A DNA stretch of 9,940 bases from Silvimonas sp. (GCA_030151005.1 JASLES010000108.1:1-9940), one strand, 5' to 3'. Positions 1-6,142 are shown, numbered from the stretch's first letter. The notes: generated by a model from the sequence alone, not told the origin. Numbers and translations are program-made.

Positions 1-125
1 CGATTGGGCGCCGGTTCTGAACGGTTTGAACGTTGAGGCCAATACTTACTAATGGCAAAAGCAAAGATGATCTTAGATGTTTTATTCCCACTTGCCTACA
101 TGGACAGCGCCAGCGGAGTCACGCC
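1..125 (+). other. Window edge: possible 3' end of an upstream gene, then leader of the Nudix gene
   Basis: Two plus-strand frames are open from the window edge. One ends at TGA 34-36, and the other ends at TAA 50-52 with the residues DWAPVLNGLNVEANTY. The second reads like a plausible protein tail, but 16 residues are too few to name a family. The remainder, about 53-125, is the leader of the Nudix gene; a TTG at 33 opens the same frame as that gene, but the added 31 residues have no family likeness and a ribosome site (GGAG) sits 7 bases before the ATG at 126. Confidence 0.25.
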
Positions 126-1076
126 ATGAATAATCCCGTACACATTGTCGATGTGGCTGTAGGCATTCTGGTGAAACCGGATGGCCAGTTTTTGCTGGGA
201 AGCCGTCCGGCAGGCAAACCGTTTGCCGGATTCTGGGAGTTTCCAGGCGGCAAACTGGAGGCCGGTGAGACCGCGCTGGAAGCCCTTGCGCGCGAGCTCT
301 TCGAGGAAATGGGGATCACCATCACGGCGGCCCACTCCTGGTTAACCCAGACTTTCACCTACCCGCATGCCACGGTCCGGCTGCATTTCTTTTGCGTCAC
401 GGCCTGGCAAGGGGAGATTCAGTCCAGGGAAGGCCAGCAGTTTGCGTGGCAAGCCAATCGCGCACTGACGGTCTCCCCCATCCTGCCTGCCAACGGCCCG
501 ATCATGCGCGGGTTGCAGTTGCCCGCCACGTTAGCCCTGTCGGCCGTGGCGCTGCTGGGGCAGGCCGAATGGCTGGCGCGGCTGGATCAAGCCCTTGAAC
601 AGGGCCTGCGCTGGTTGATTTTGCGAGAGCCACAACTCAATGCCACCGCCTATGCAGAACTGGCCCGTGAGGTACTCCAGCGGGCACGTGCTCACGATGC
701 GCGCGTGTTCCTGCACGATCACATTGACCTGGCTCGCGAACTGGGCGCAGACGGGGTGCATCTGTCTGCCCGCAAGGCGGCCACGCTGGATGCCCGTCCG
801 CGTGGTCTCGATTGGGTCGGGGCATCGGCTCACAACACGACCGAACTCACGCAGGCACAACACATCGGCGTGGATTACGCCGTGGCCGGGCATGTGAAAG
901 ACACCGCCAGCCACCCCGGTGCGGCACCGCTCGGCTGGGCCGGCTTTGCGGCGTTAAGTGGGCAAGGCTGGCCGTTTCCGCTGTACGCCATTGGGGGGCT
1001 TGCGCCAACTGATGTGGAAGAGGCGCAGCAGCATGGCGCACATGGTGTGGCCTTGCTGTCCGGAGCCTGGCAATGA
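126..1076 (+). CDS. Nudix hydrolase (MutT-like) fused to a ThiE/TenI-like domain
   Basis: This is a 316-residue two-domain cytoplasmic protein. Residues 1-130 form a Nudix domain with a perfect Nudix box: G42-x5-E48-x7-R56-E57-L58-x-E60-E61-x-G63-I64. The closest role is MutT, which hydrolyses 8-oxo-dGTP and so prevents A:T to C:G mutations. Residues about 145-316 match the TIM-barrel fold of thiamine-phosphate synthase: LILRE at 164-168, ADGVHL at 208-213, GASAHN at 232-237, AIGGLAP at 288-294 and GAHGVALLSG at 304-313. The usual T-x-T-K pyrophosphate loop is replaced by DTASHPG (259-265), so this half is probably not a normal ThiE. From memory, such fusions are common in beta- and gammaproteobacteria under the name 'Nudix family hydrolase'; the role of the second domain is not established to my knowledge. 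The start at 126 follows GGAG by 7 bases. The stop overlaps the next gene by ATGA. Confidence 0.9.
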   Translation: MNNPVHIVDVAVGILVKPDGQFLLGSRPAGKPFAGFWEFPGGKLEAGETALEALARELFEEMGITITAAHSWLTQTFTYPHATVRLHFFCVTAWQGEIQSREGQQFAWQANRALTVSPILPANGPIMRGLQLPATLALSAVALLGQAEWLARLDQALEQGLRWLILREPQLNATAYAELAREVLQRARAHDARVFLHDHIDLARELGADGVHLSARKAATLDARPRGLDWVGASAHNTTELTQAQHIGVDYAVAGHVKDTASHPGAAPLGWAGFAALSGQGWPFPLYAIGGLAPTDVEEAQQHGAHGVALLSGAWQ

Positions 1077-1501
1077 ACTGGCGCGGTTTCCTGAGCGGCG
1101 GTTTTGCCGTGCTGGCGACCGCGTTTTTTGTAGCATGGAATCAAGGCTGGTTACCGATCCAGCCAACCACGGCACAGCCCACCCTGGCGTGTGCCGATCT
1201 GGCCAGCGGCTGCGATTTCACGCTGGCAGAGCATACCTATCGCATTCAGAGCGATCAGCCCATTACGCCTGCGCGACCATTCAGCCTGACGCTCACTGGC
1301 ACGCCATTGCGCTCCGCCACAGCCAGTTGGCAAATGGCCGGCATGGATATGGGGCCCAATCGATTTCATTTTGCGCCGGGCCCAGCCGGACAATGGCAAA
1401 CCCGTACCGCGCTGCCTTTTTGCACACAAGCGCGCAGTGACTGGTTGCTGACACTAAACGTCAACAAAAACAAGGTGATATTGGCCATTCAGCGCCGCTG
1501 A
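1073..1501 (+). CDS. Small membrane-anchored periplasmic protein, YtkA/FixH-like
   Basis: This 142-residue protein begins with one hydrophobic segment (about residues 5-22) after a short MNWR tip. It is probably an uncleaved signal anchor that leaves the rest in the periplasm. The body resembles the small beta-sandwich YtkA/FixH-like proteins, with a conserved-looking stretch WQMAGMDMGPNRFHF (86-100), then a G-x-W turn and LPFC (114-117) followed by RSDW. The methionine cluster M88, M91, M93 and the three cysteines (C40, C47, C117) could bind a metal such as copper, but that is inference. The ATG overlaps the stop of the Nudix gene by 4 bp, so the two are almost certainly co-transcribed and translationally coupled. 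I cannot name a function. Confidence 0.75.
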   Translation: MNWRGFLSGGFAVLATAFFVAWNQGWLPIQPTTAQPTLACADLASGCDFTLAEHTYRIQSDQPITPARPFSLTLTGTPLRSATASWQMAGMDMGPNRFHFAPGPAGQWQTRTALPFCTQARSDWLLTLNVNKNKVILAIQRR

Positions 1502-1517
1502 ATGCGCAGTTTTACCC

Positions 1518-1547
1518 CTGACTGATGTCGCTTGCATAAGGCATAAT
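1518..1547 (+). promoter_or_regulatory. Candidate sigma70 promoter for the DUF4124-glutaredoxin gene
   Basis: CTGACT (1518-1523) serves as a -35 box and CATAAT (1542-1547, 5 of 6 consensus bases) as a -10 box, with an 18-bp spacer. Initiation about 7 bases past the -10 would fall at or next to the ATG at 1555. No Shine-Dalgarno sequence lies between them, so the transcript may be leaderless. Confidence 0.5.
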
Positions 1548-1554
1548 TGCGCCT

Positions 1555-2025
1555 ATGAAAAACAGAGTTTCCGCACTGGCTTTAGTCTGTTTCGCAGCAA
1601 GTTGTCTGGCCGCACAAGCGGCAGCGGTTTACCAATGGCGTGATGACGCCGGCAACCTGCATTACAGTGACCGCCCTATCTTCCCGCAAAATACCCAGCG
1701 CACCATCAAGCCCAATGTGACCGATGGGCGCAGCGCCAGCGCCGCGGCAGCGGCCAAATCGGGCATTCGCCTGTTTGTGGTGGATAACTGCCCGCCCTGC
1801 ATTTCTGCGCGAGAGTTACTGGACAGCAACAAGGTGCCGTACGAGTTGCACTCCATCACCAATTCGCAGCAAGAAGTGCTGACCTTTTACAAAACCACCA
1901 ACGATACCAACAGCCCGCTCCCGGTATTGGCCGTAGGCCCGGACGTCTATAAAGGTTGGGACCTGACACTCTGGCAAGCCGTTCTGGACAAGGCCGGTTA
2001 TCATGTCGTACCGCCAGCGCACTGA
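1555..2025 (+). CDS. Exported DUF4124 protein with glutaredoxin-like domain
   Basis: This is a 156-residue envelope protein. Residues 1-22 are a typical Sec signal peptide with a likely AQA-A cleavage site. Residues about 23-55 are a DUF4124 domain, shown by VYQWRDDAGNLHYSDRP (25-41). After an Ala/Ser-rich linker (59-69) comes a thioredoxin-fold domain with the motif C79-P-P-C82, the phrase VPYELHSI after the first helix, and a likely cis-proline at P123 in SPLPVL. This suggests a periplasmic thiol-disulfide oxidoreductase or thiol reductase; the partner is unknown. The first residues are the only sensible start because the signal peptide begins there. There is no ribosome site, and a -10 box lies 7 bases upstream. 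A terminator hairpin follows at 2066-2092, so the gene appears to be monocistronic. Confidence 0.85.
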   Translation: MKNRVSALALVCFAASCLAAQAAAVYQWRDDAGNLHYSDRPIFPQNTQRTIKPNVTDGRSASAAAAAKSGIRLFVVDNCPPCISARELLDSNKVPYELHSITNSQQEVLTFYKTTNDTNSPLPVLAVGPDVYKGWDLTLWQAVLDKAGYHVVPPAH

Positions 2026-2065
2026 GTTGCCCGCTGGTGCGCGCACCCTTCTGATTTCAACCAAT

Positions 2066-2092
2066 GCGCCGTGTCTACGGCGCTTTGTTTTT
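2066..2092 (+). terminator. Rho-independent terminator after the DUF4124-glutaredoxin gene
   Basis: A perfect 7-bp stem GCGCCGT/ACGGCGC (2066-2072 and 2077-2083) encloses a 4-base loop, GTCT, and is followed by TTTGTTTTT. It lies 40 bases after the upstream stop and ends only 13-14 bases before the xth start codon. Confidence 0.85.
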
Positions 2093-2105
2093 GTGGACCC
2101 TGGCC

Positions 2106-2876
2106 ATGCAATTTGTCACCTGGAATGTGAACAGTCTGAAAATCCGCCTGCCGCAGGTACTCGAATGGCTCGCCGCCAATCCTGGCATTACCGCGCTGGC
2201 CATCCAGGAAACCAAGCTGGAAGACACGGCGTTTCCGCAGGCCGAGATTGAAGCCGCCGGTTTTCATGTGGTATTTGCTGGCCAGAAAACCTACAACGGC
2301 GTGGCCATCATTGCCCGCGCACCGCTCAGCGATGTCAGCATCAACATTCCCGGCTTTGCCGATGAACAAAAACGCGTGATTGCCGCCACCGTCAATGGCG
2401 TGCGTCTGGTGTGTGCCTATATCCCCAACGGGCAGAGCCTGGATTCCGACAAATACCTCTACAAACTTTCCTGGCTCAAGGCGTTTACCGACTGGCTGCG
2501 AACAGAACTGGTGACGTATCCCAAGCTCATCCTGGCGGGCGATTACAATATCGCGCCAGAAGATCGCGACGTGCATGACCCGGCCAAGTGGGAAGGCCAG
2601 GTGCTGGTATCCGGCCCGGAACGTTCGGCCTTCCGGCAATTGCTGGCGCTTGGCCTGACGGACTCATTCCGCCTGTTTGACCAGCCGGAAAAATCCTTCA
2701 GCTGGTGGGATTACCGCATGTACGGTTTCAAGCGCAACGCCGGTTTGCGCATTGATCACCTGCTGGTCTCGCAAGCGCTGAAGGATCAAGTAACCGCCTG
2801 CGTGATCGACAAAGACCCGCGCCGGGTTGAGCGCCCGTCCGATCACACGCCGGTGATCGTCTCCGTGGCTGACTAA
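2106..2876 (+). CDS. Exodeoxyribonuclease III (AP endonuclease)
   Basis: This 256-residue enzyme belongs to the ExoIII/AP-endonuclease family. It cuts the DNA backbone 5' to abasic sites and removes 3'-blocking groups and 3'-terminal nucleotides in base-excision repair. The family's active-site elements are all present: N7 in WNVNSL, E35 in QETK, Y105, D146 and N148 in GDYN, D217 in GLRIDHLL, and D246-H247 in PSDHTPV. The ExoIII-type signatures NIAPEDRDVHDP (148-159) and SFSWWDYR (197-204) are also present. Length is close to E. coli XthA (268). The frame is open back to an ATG at 2064, but those extra 14 residues are encoded by the terminator hairpin, while MQFVTWNVNS at 2106 is the normal family N-terminus. 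The ribosome site is weak (GGA about 10 bases upstream). Confidence 0.95.
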   Translation: MQFVTWNVNSLKIRLPQVLEWLAANPGITALAIQETKLEDTAFPQAEIEAAGFHVVFAGQKTYNGVAIIARAPLSDVSINIPGFADEQKRVIAATVNGVRLVCAYIPNGQSLDSDKYLYKLSWLKAFTDWLRTELVTYPKLILAGDYNIAPEDRDVHDPAKWEGQVLVSGPERSAFRQLLALGLTDSFRLFDQPEKSFSWWDYRMYGFKRNAGLRIDHLLVSQALKDQVTACVIDKDPRRVERPSDHTPVIVSVAD

Positions 2877-2986
2877 GTCACACCCTGGCCGTCAATAATG
2901 ACAATGGCACGGCACCCAAGATGAGCGACAGCGGCGCGGTGTTGGTGCACAATGAGCGCGTTCCAACAAAACCCGCCTGAATTCAT

Positions 2987-3658
2987 ATGGATAAAGCAAA
3001 ACTCCTGTCCGGCAGCAGCCTGTTTTGCGAGCTGACGCCTGAAGAGCTGGAAGGCCTGGCGCAGCATGCGGAATTGCGCACTGTCCGCGCCAAGCAAACC
3101 GTGATTTCGCAAGGTACGACCGGCGATGAAATGTATGCCGTGCTGCATGGCCGCCTCAAAGTGGTCCGTAGTACTGATGACGGCCGCGAGGCCACGCTGA
3201 GCCTGCTGGAGGCCGGTGAGGTCTTTGGTGAACTGGCCATGCTGGATGGCGGCTTGCGCTCCGCCGGTGTTGAGTCACTGGAACCGTGCGAGCTGCTGGT
3301 GTTGCGTCGCGAATCGGTGATGGAGTACCTGGAGTCCCATCCCAAGGTCATGCGTCAGTTGATCGCTGCGCTGTGCCAGCGCCTGCGCTCTGCCGACGAT
3401 TTGTTGCAAGACACCTTGTTCCTGAACCTGCCGCAACGCTTGGGCAAAATGTTGCGCCAGTTGGGTGAACAACATGGGGACCAGACCGATCGTGGCGTGC
3501 TGATTGATCTGAAACTCACCCAGCAGGAAATCGCCAACCTGGTCGGTTCCAGCCGGGAATCGGTCAACAAGCAGTTGAACGTGTGGGTCGACGATGGTCT
3601 GGTTGATCTGTCCGGTGGCTATCTGCGTTTGCTCAAGCCGGATGAGTTGCCGCACTAA
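2987..3658 (+). CDS. Crp/Fnr-family transcriptional regulator
   Basis: This 223-residue regulator has an N-terminal cyclic-nucleotide-binding-type beta barrel (about 10-110), a long dimerisation helix (about 110-140) and a C-terminal winged helix (about 150-217). The phosphate-binding cassette is intact: G77-E-V-F-G-E82-L-A, then R91-S92-A93, which align with the Glu, Arg and Ser that hold cAMP in E. coli CRP. The recognition region is LTQQEIANLVGSSRESVNKQL (177-197). There is no Fnr-type cysteine cluster, only scattered cysteines at 14, 101 and 130, so oxygen sensing by an iron-sulfur cluster is unlikely. cAMP or c-di-GMP are possible ligands. No clear ribosome site precedes the ATG. A strong terminator follows 17 bases after the stop. 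Family is certain; ligand and targets are not known. Confidence 0.92.
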   Translation: MDKAKLLSGSSLFCELTPEELEGLAQHAELRTVRAKQTVISQGTTGDEMYAVLHGRLKVVRSTDDGREATLSLLEAGEVFGELAMLDGGLRSAGVESLEPCELLVLRRESVMEYLESHPKVMRQLIAALCQRLRSADDLLQDTLFLNLPQRLGKMLRQLGEQHGDQTDRGVLIDLKLTQQEIANLVGSSRESVNKQLNVWVDDGLVDLSGGYLRLLKPDELPH

Positions 3659-3675
3659 GTGCACGGTCATGCCGT

Positions 3676-3717
3676 AGCCAACAAAAAACCCGGTCATCGC
3701 CGGGTTTTTTGTTGGCT
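3676..3717. terminator. Bidirectional rho-independent terminator between convergent genes
   Basis: A perfect 18-bp inverted repeat runs from 3676-3693 to 3700-3717 around a 6-base loop, TCATCG. Its core is ACCCGG/CCGGGT with A6 on the left and T6 on the right, so each strand reads as a GC stem followed by a U tract. It serves both the Crp-like gene on the plus strand and the transglycosylase gene on the minus strand. Confidence 0.93.
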
Positions 3718-3732
3718 GGAAAACCAGACACG

Positions 3733-4341
3733 CTATTTGCTGGCGATATTGCCGCCAATGTCTTTCCAGGCAAACAGGTTCTTCCAGGAGCCGTACACCA
3801 TGTTCGGGTACTCTGGCCGCCCCAGGCTGCCGTTGTAACGGCCCAGAGCCCGAAACAGGTCGCCGTTCTCGACATCCAGGTAATAACGCAGGATGGTGCA
3901 GCCGTAACGCAGATTGGTGTTCATATCAAAGAGGTTCTGGTCAGCGCTGCCAATCTGGCGCACCCAGAATGGCATAACCTGCATCAACCCGCGCGCACCG
4001 ACGCTAGAGAGTGCGTAGCGGTTAAAACCACTTTCCACGTTGATCAGCCCCAACACCATCTGCGGATCCAGCCCGGCGCGGGTGGCTTCGTATTGCACTG
4101 CGGTCAGCAGTTTGCGGCGCATGAATTCGTCCGGCACTTTCTTGACCAGCCGGGCCGACATTTCATTGAGCCAGGCATCACCTTCTGCCTTGCTATCAAA
4201 CACCAGCCGCGGCTGAATGCCATCACCAACCGAACGCGCCATGGCCGATTGCACGGACGTGGACAACGCTTCTTCCTTCTGGGCTCCCGCGAGGGCCAGA
4301 CCGGAAACAGCTAACAGGCAGATAAATAACGCTTTTTTCAC
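3733..4341 (-). CDS. Exported lytic transglycosylase (SLT domain)
   Basis: This 202-residue periplasmic enzyme cleaves the MurNAc-GlcNAc bond of peptidoglycan with formation of 1,6-anhydro-MurNAc. Residues 1-18 or 1-20 form a signal peptide (MKKALFICLLAVSGLALA) without a lipobox cysteine, so it is probably soluble in the periplasm. The SLT fold occupies about residues 80-185: catalytic E103 in NVESGFNRYA, GLMQVMP (118-124), NLRYG (143-147) and ALGRYNGS (165-172). The start codon is GTG, chosen because the signal peptide begins there; no in-frame ATG serves better. A promoter lies 31-59 bases upstream. The bidirectional terminator lies just after the stop. The exact subfamily and physiological role (turnover, secretion-system assembly) cannot be told. 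Confidence 0.9.
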   Translation of the reverse strand: MKKALFICLLAVSGLALAGAQKEEALSTSVQSAMARSVGDGIQPRLVFDSKAEGDAWLNEMSARLVKKVPDEFMRRKLLTAVQYEATRAGLDPQMVLGLINVESGFNRYALSSVGARGLMQVMPFWVRQIGSADQNLFDMNTNLRYGCTILRYYLDVENGDLFRALGRYNGSLGRPEYPNMVYGSWKNLFAWKDIGGNIASK

Positions 4342-4371
4342 GGCAACACATCAACACGGCACAATGGCGCG

Positions 4372-4400
4372 ACTGTAAGCCGAGCCGGCGTCAGGGTCAA
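4372..4400 (-). promoter_or_regulatory. Sigma70-type promoter for the lytic transglycosylase
   Basis: On the minus strand, TTGACC (4395-4400, 5 of 6) is followed by a 17-bp spacer and TACAGT (4372-4377, 4 of 6). The predicted start of transcription is near 4365, leaving a leader of about 24 bases before the GTG at 4341. This indicates that the gene is transcribed apart from the methyltransferase upstream. Confidence 0.55.
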
Positions 4401-4452
4401 TGCCATATGGCTCGCCAGCCACACCGCTGACCCTGTTCAATGTCATTTCAGG

Positions 4453-5388
4453 TTATTTCTGAAAGCGGAAACACTGGTGAATGCGCTTGTTGCGGAAGTC
4501 TTCCGGCACCGATTGCTCGCTGATGTCCTGACACAACGGTTTGAGCGCCTCATCCATCTTGAAGGTGCGCAAGTTGTTGGAGAAATACAGCACGCCGCCC
4601 GGATGCAACATGTCCAGACAGCTTTCCACCATCCAGCGGTGGTCACGCTGCACATCCAGCACGCCCTGCATTTTCTTGGAGTTGGAGAACGATGGCGGAT
4701 CAAGAATGATCAGGTCGTATTTCCAGCCGCCATCCAGCGTTTCTTCCAGATACTGCAACACATCACCGCGCACGCGACGATGCTGTGGGCCTTCAAAGCC
4801 GTTCAGCGCCATATTGCGGCCGGTCCAGTCCAGATAGGTATTGGACAGATCCACCGACGTAGTGGCTTTGGCACCACCGGCAGCGGCATACACGCTGAAC
4901 GAGCCGGTATAACAGAAGAGATTCAGCACGCGCTTGCCGGCGGCTTCTTCGCGCACCCGCTGGCGGGTGTTGCGGTGATCCAGAAAAAGACCGGTATCCA
5001 GATAGGCATCCAGATTCACGAGAAACTTGAGGCCTCGTTCGGACACCACGAACTGTTCGCCTTCGGCTTCGTTCTTCTCGTATTGCGTCACGCCCCGCTG
5101 GCGTGCGCGGGTCTTGATGGCAACCAGATCTTCATCAATGCCCAGGGCGTCCGCCGTGGCATACCAGATGTCCGACAGCCATTCTTCATGGGCACCTTCA
5201 GTCTGCACCCAGCCGGTATCGTATTCCTGCAATTGCACGTGACCGTCGTACCAGTCCACGATGACCGGAAACTCTGGTACATCCCGGTCATAAAGACGAA
5301 AGCAAGTAAGGTCCTCACGCCGCGCCCACTTGGAAAGACGCTTGAAATTCTTGGCGAGCCGATTGCTGTAACTGGCGATATCAGGCAT
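4453..5388 (-). CDS. Standalone RlmK-type 23S rRNA (guanine-N7) methyltransferase
   Basis: This 311-residue class I SAM-dependent methyltransferase aligns, as I remember it, along its full length with the C-terminal half of E. coli RlmKL (YcbY), the RlmK part that makes m7G2069 in 23S rRNA. Residues 1-100 carry the PUA/EEHEAD-like start (NRLAKNFKRLSKWAR, CFRLYDRDVPEF), then YLDTGLFLDHR (129-139). The SAM site follows: motif I NLFCYTGSFSVYAAAGG (156-172), D180 at the end of motif II, and the catalytic-loop motif DPPSFSNSKKM (230-240). The RlmL half (THUMP plus m2G methyltransferase) is absent here, so the two activities are split in this organism. Start is the only one giving the family N-terminus; the ribosome site is weak. 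It lies 128 bases downstream of coaD, separated by a likely terminator. Confidence 0.88.
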   Translation of the reverse strand: MPDIASYSNRLAKNFKRLSKWARREDLTCFRLYDRDVPEFPVIVDWYDGHVQLQEYDTGWVQTEGAHEEWLSDIWYATADALGIDEDLVAIKTRARQRGVTQYEKNEAEGEQFVVSERGLKFLVNLDAYLDTGLFLDHRNTRQRVREEAAGKRVLNLFCYTGSFSVYAAAGGAKATTSVDLSNTYLDWTGRNMALNGFEGPQHRRVRGDVLQYLEETLDGGWKYDLIILDPPSFSNSKKMQGVLDVQRDHRWMVESCLDMLHPGGVLYFSNNLRTFKMDEALKPLCQDISEQSVPEDFRNKRIHQCFRFQK

Positions 5389-5409
5389 CTAACACACTAT
5401 CCATTAGTC

Positions 5410-5430
5410 ATGCCGCCGATCGGGCAGCAT
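5410..5430. repeat. Short imperfect dyad before the RlmK-type gene
   Basis: ATGCCGCC (5410-5417) and GGCAGCAT (5423-5430) pair at 7 of 8 positions around a 5-base spacer, GATCG. It sits 22 bases before the methyltransferase start in its leader or promoter. It could be an operator or a leader hairpin, or chance. Confidence 0.3.
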
Positions 5431-5442
5431 GTTCTTTGACAC

Positions 5443-5488
5443 AAAAAATTAACCGGCAGCCGGGAGTGTTTTCCCTGTAACCGCCGGT
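5443..5488 (-). terminator. Probable rho-independent terminator after coaD
   Basis: Read on the minus strand, ACCGGC (5483-5488) pairs with GCCGGT (5452-5457), enclosing a small inner GGGA/TCCC stem, and TTAATTTTTT follows. The stem has an internal loop, so it is weaker than the other terminators in the window. Confidence 0.5.
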
Positions 5489-5516
5489 CGGTTGTTGCTG
5501 TCTGACAACAGCCAGG

Positions 5517-6014
5517 CTAGCGCTGCCGACCTGACAAGGCCAGCAAGCGTTTGAACACCGGCTCGGGCACATATTGCCCTACAACATCTTCCCAGCCAGC
5601 CGGCCCCACGAGGCCCTTGACCATGGTGGAACTGACCTCTGCGATCTCACGCGGGGGCATCAGGAAAATGGTGTCGATATGCGGCGCCAGATCGGCGTTG
5701 ACGTAGCGCATCTTGCGCTCAAACTCATAATCGGCGGCCTCACGGATGCCACGGATGATGTAGTCCGCATTCAGGTCACGCGCGTAATCGACAAGGAAGC
5801 GGTTCTCGAAACACTCCACGCGCAGGTTCGGCAAATGCTGCGTAGCCTCACGCAACATGGCCAGTCTTTCGTCCACGCTGAAGGTGTACCGTTTGTCAGG
5901 ATTCTCACCGATAGCGACCACCATCTCGTCAAACAGACGGACGCCATGTTCAATCATCCAGAGGTGACCGTTAGTCACCGGATCGAAGCTACCGGCATAA
6001 ACGCCACGCCGCAT
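5517..6014 (-). CDS. Phosphopantetheine adenylyltransferase
   Basis: This 165-residue enzyme (E. coli CoaD has 159) transfers AMP from ATP to 4'-phosphopantetheine, giving dephospho-CoA, the penultimate step of coenzyme A synthesis in the cytoplasm. The nucleotidyltransferase signature GSFDPVTNGH (8-17) contains the T/HxGH element. Also present are NPDKRYTFSVDER (38-50), the DYIIRGIREAADYEFE stretch (84-99) and the EVSSTMVKGL motif (126-135) that binds the phosphates. The frame is open 34 codons further upstream, but the start at 6014 gives the family N-terminus (MRRGVYAGSFDP) and has AAGGA 7 bases before it. An extended -10 promoter lies near 6043-6051. The gene is divergent from the solute-binding-protein gene. 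Confidence 0.96.
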   Translation of the reverse strand: MRRGVYAGSFDPVTNGHLWMIEHGVRLFDEMVVAIGENPDKRYTFSVDERLAMLREATQHLPNLRVECFENRFLVDYARDLNADYIIRGIREAADYEFERKMRYVNADLAPHIDTIFLMPPREIAEVSSTMVKGLVGPAGWEDVVGQYVPEPVFKRLLALSGRQR

Positions 6015-6042
6015 GTCATTTCCTTTCCAGACGCGAGTCGCC

Positions 6043-6051
6043 ACTATAACA
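6043..6051 (-). promoter_or_regulatory. Candidate extended -10 promoter of coaD
   Basis: On the minus strand the sequence TGTTATAGT combines an extended -10 (TGn) with TATAGT, 5 of 6 consensus bases. No good -35 box is visible. It lies 29-37 bases before the coaD start, a suitable distance. Confidence 0.45.
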
Positions 6052-6142
6052 TCACCCAATGTTAAACCAGGATGACTTGAAGAAATCGGGTCCACGGTTT
6101 TACACGAAGTCCACAAAAAACAAGAGAAGTTGGGGGAGATCC

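Noticed and set aside
2001..2639. A 212-codon open frame on the minus strand opposite xth
   Set aside because: The exodeoxyribonuclease III reading is certain on the plus strand, and the antisense product has no domain.
2869..2899. CTGACT and AATAAT as a promoter for the Crp-like gene
   Set aside because: The spacer is 19 bp and the -35 overlaps the xth stop; too weak to list as a feature without mapping data.
3709..4314. A 201-codon open frame on the plus strand opposite the transglycosylase
   Set aside because: It begins in the arm of the terminator and overlaps fully a gene with catalytic motifs and a signal peptide on the other strand.
4391..4433. Distant inverted copies of CAGGGTCA/TGACCCTG as a terminator for the RlmK-type gene
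   Set aside because: The arms are separated by a long loop and no T tract follows; the TTGACC in one arm is better explained as the -35 box of the transglycosylase promoter.
4477..5439. A 320-codon open frame on the plus strand
   Set aside because: It lies wholly opposite the well-recognised RlmK-type gene, has no ribosome site or family likeness, and has the composition expected of an antisense frame to a GC-rich gene.
5574..6065. A 163-codon open frame on the plus strand opposite coaD
   Set aside because: It is the shadow of a confidently identified CoaD.
6077..6105. TTGAAG as the -35 box of a promoter for the substrate-binding protein
   Set aside because: No acceptable -10 box is found 16-18 bases downstream (TTACAC matches poorly).
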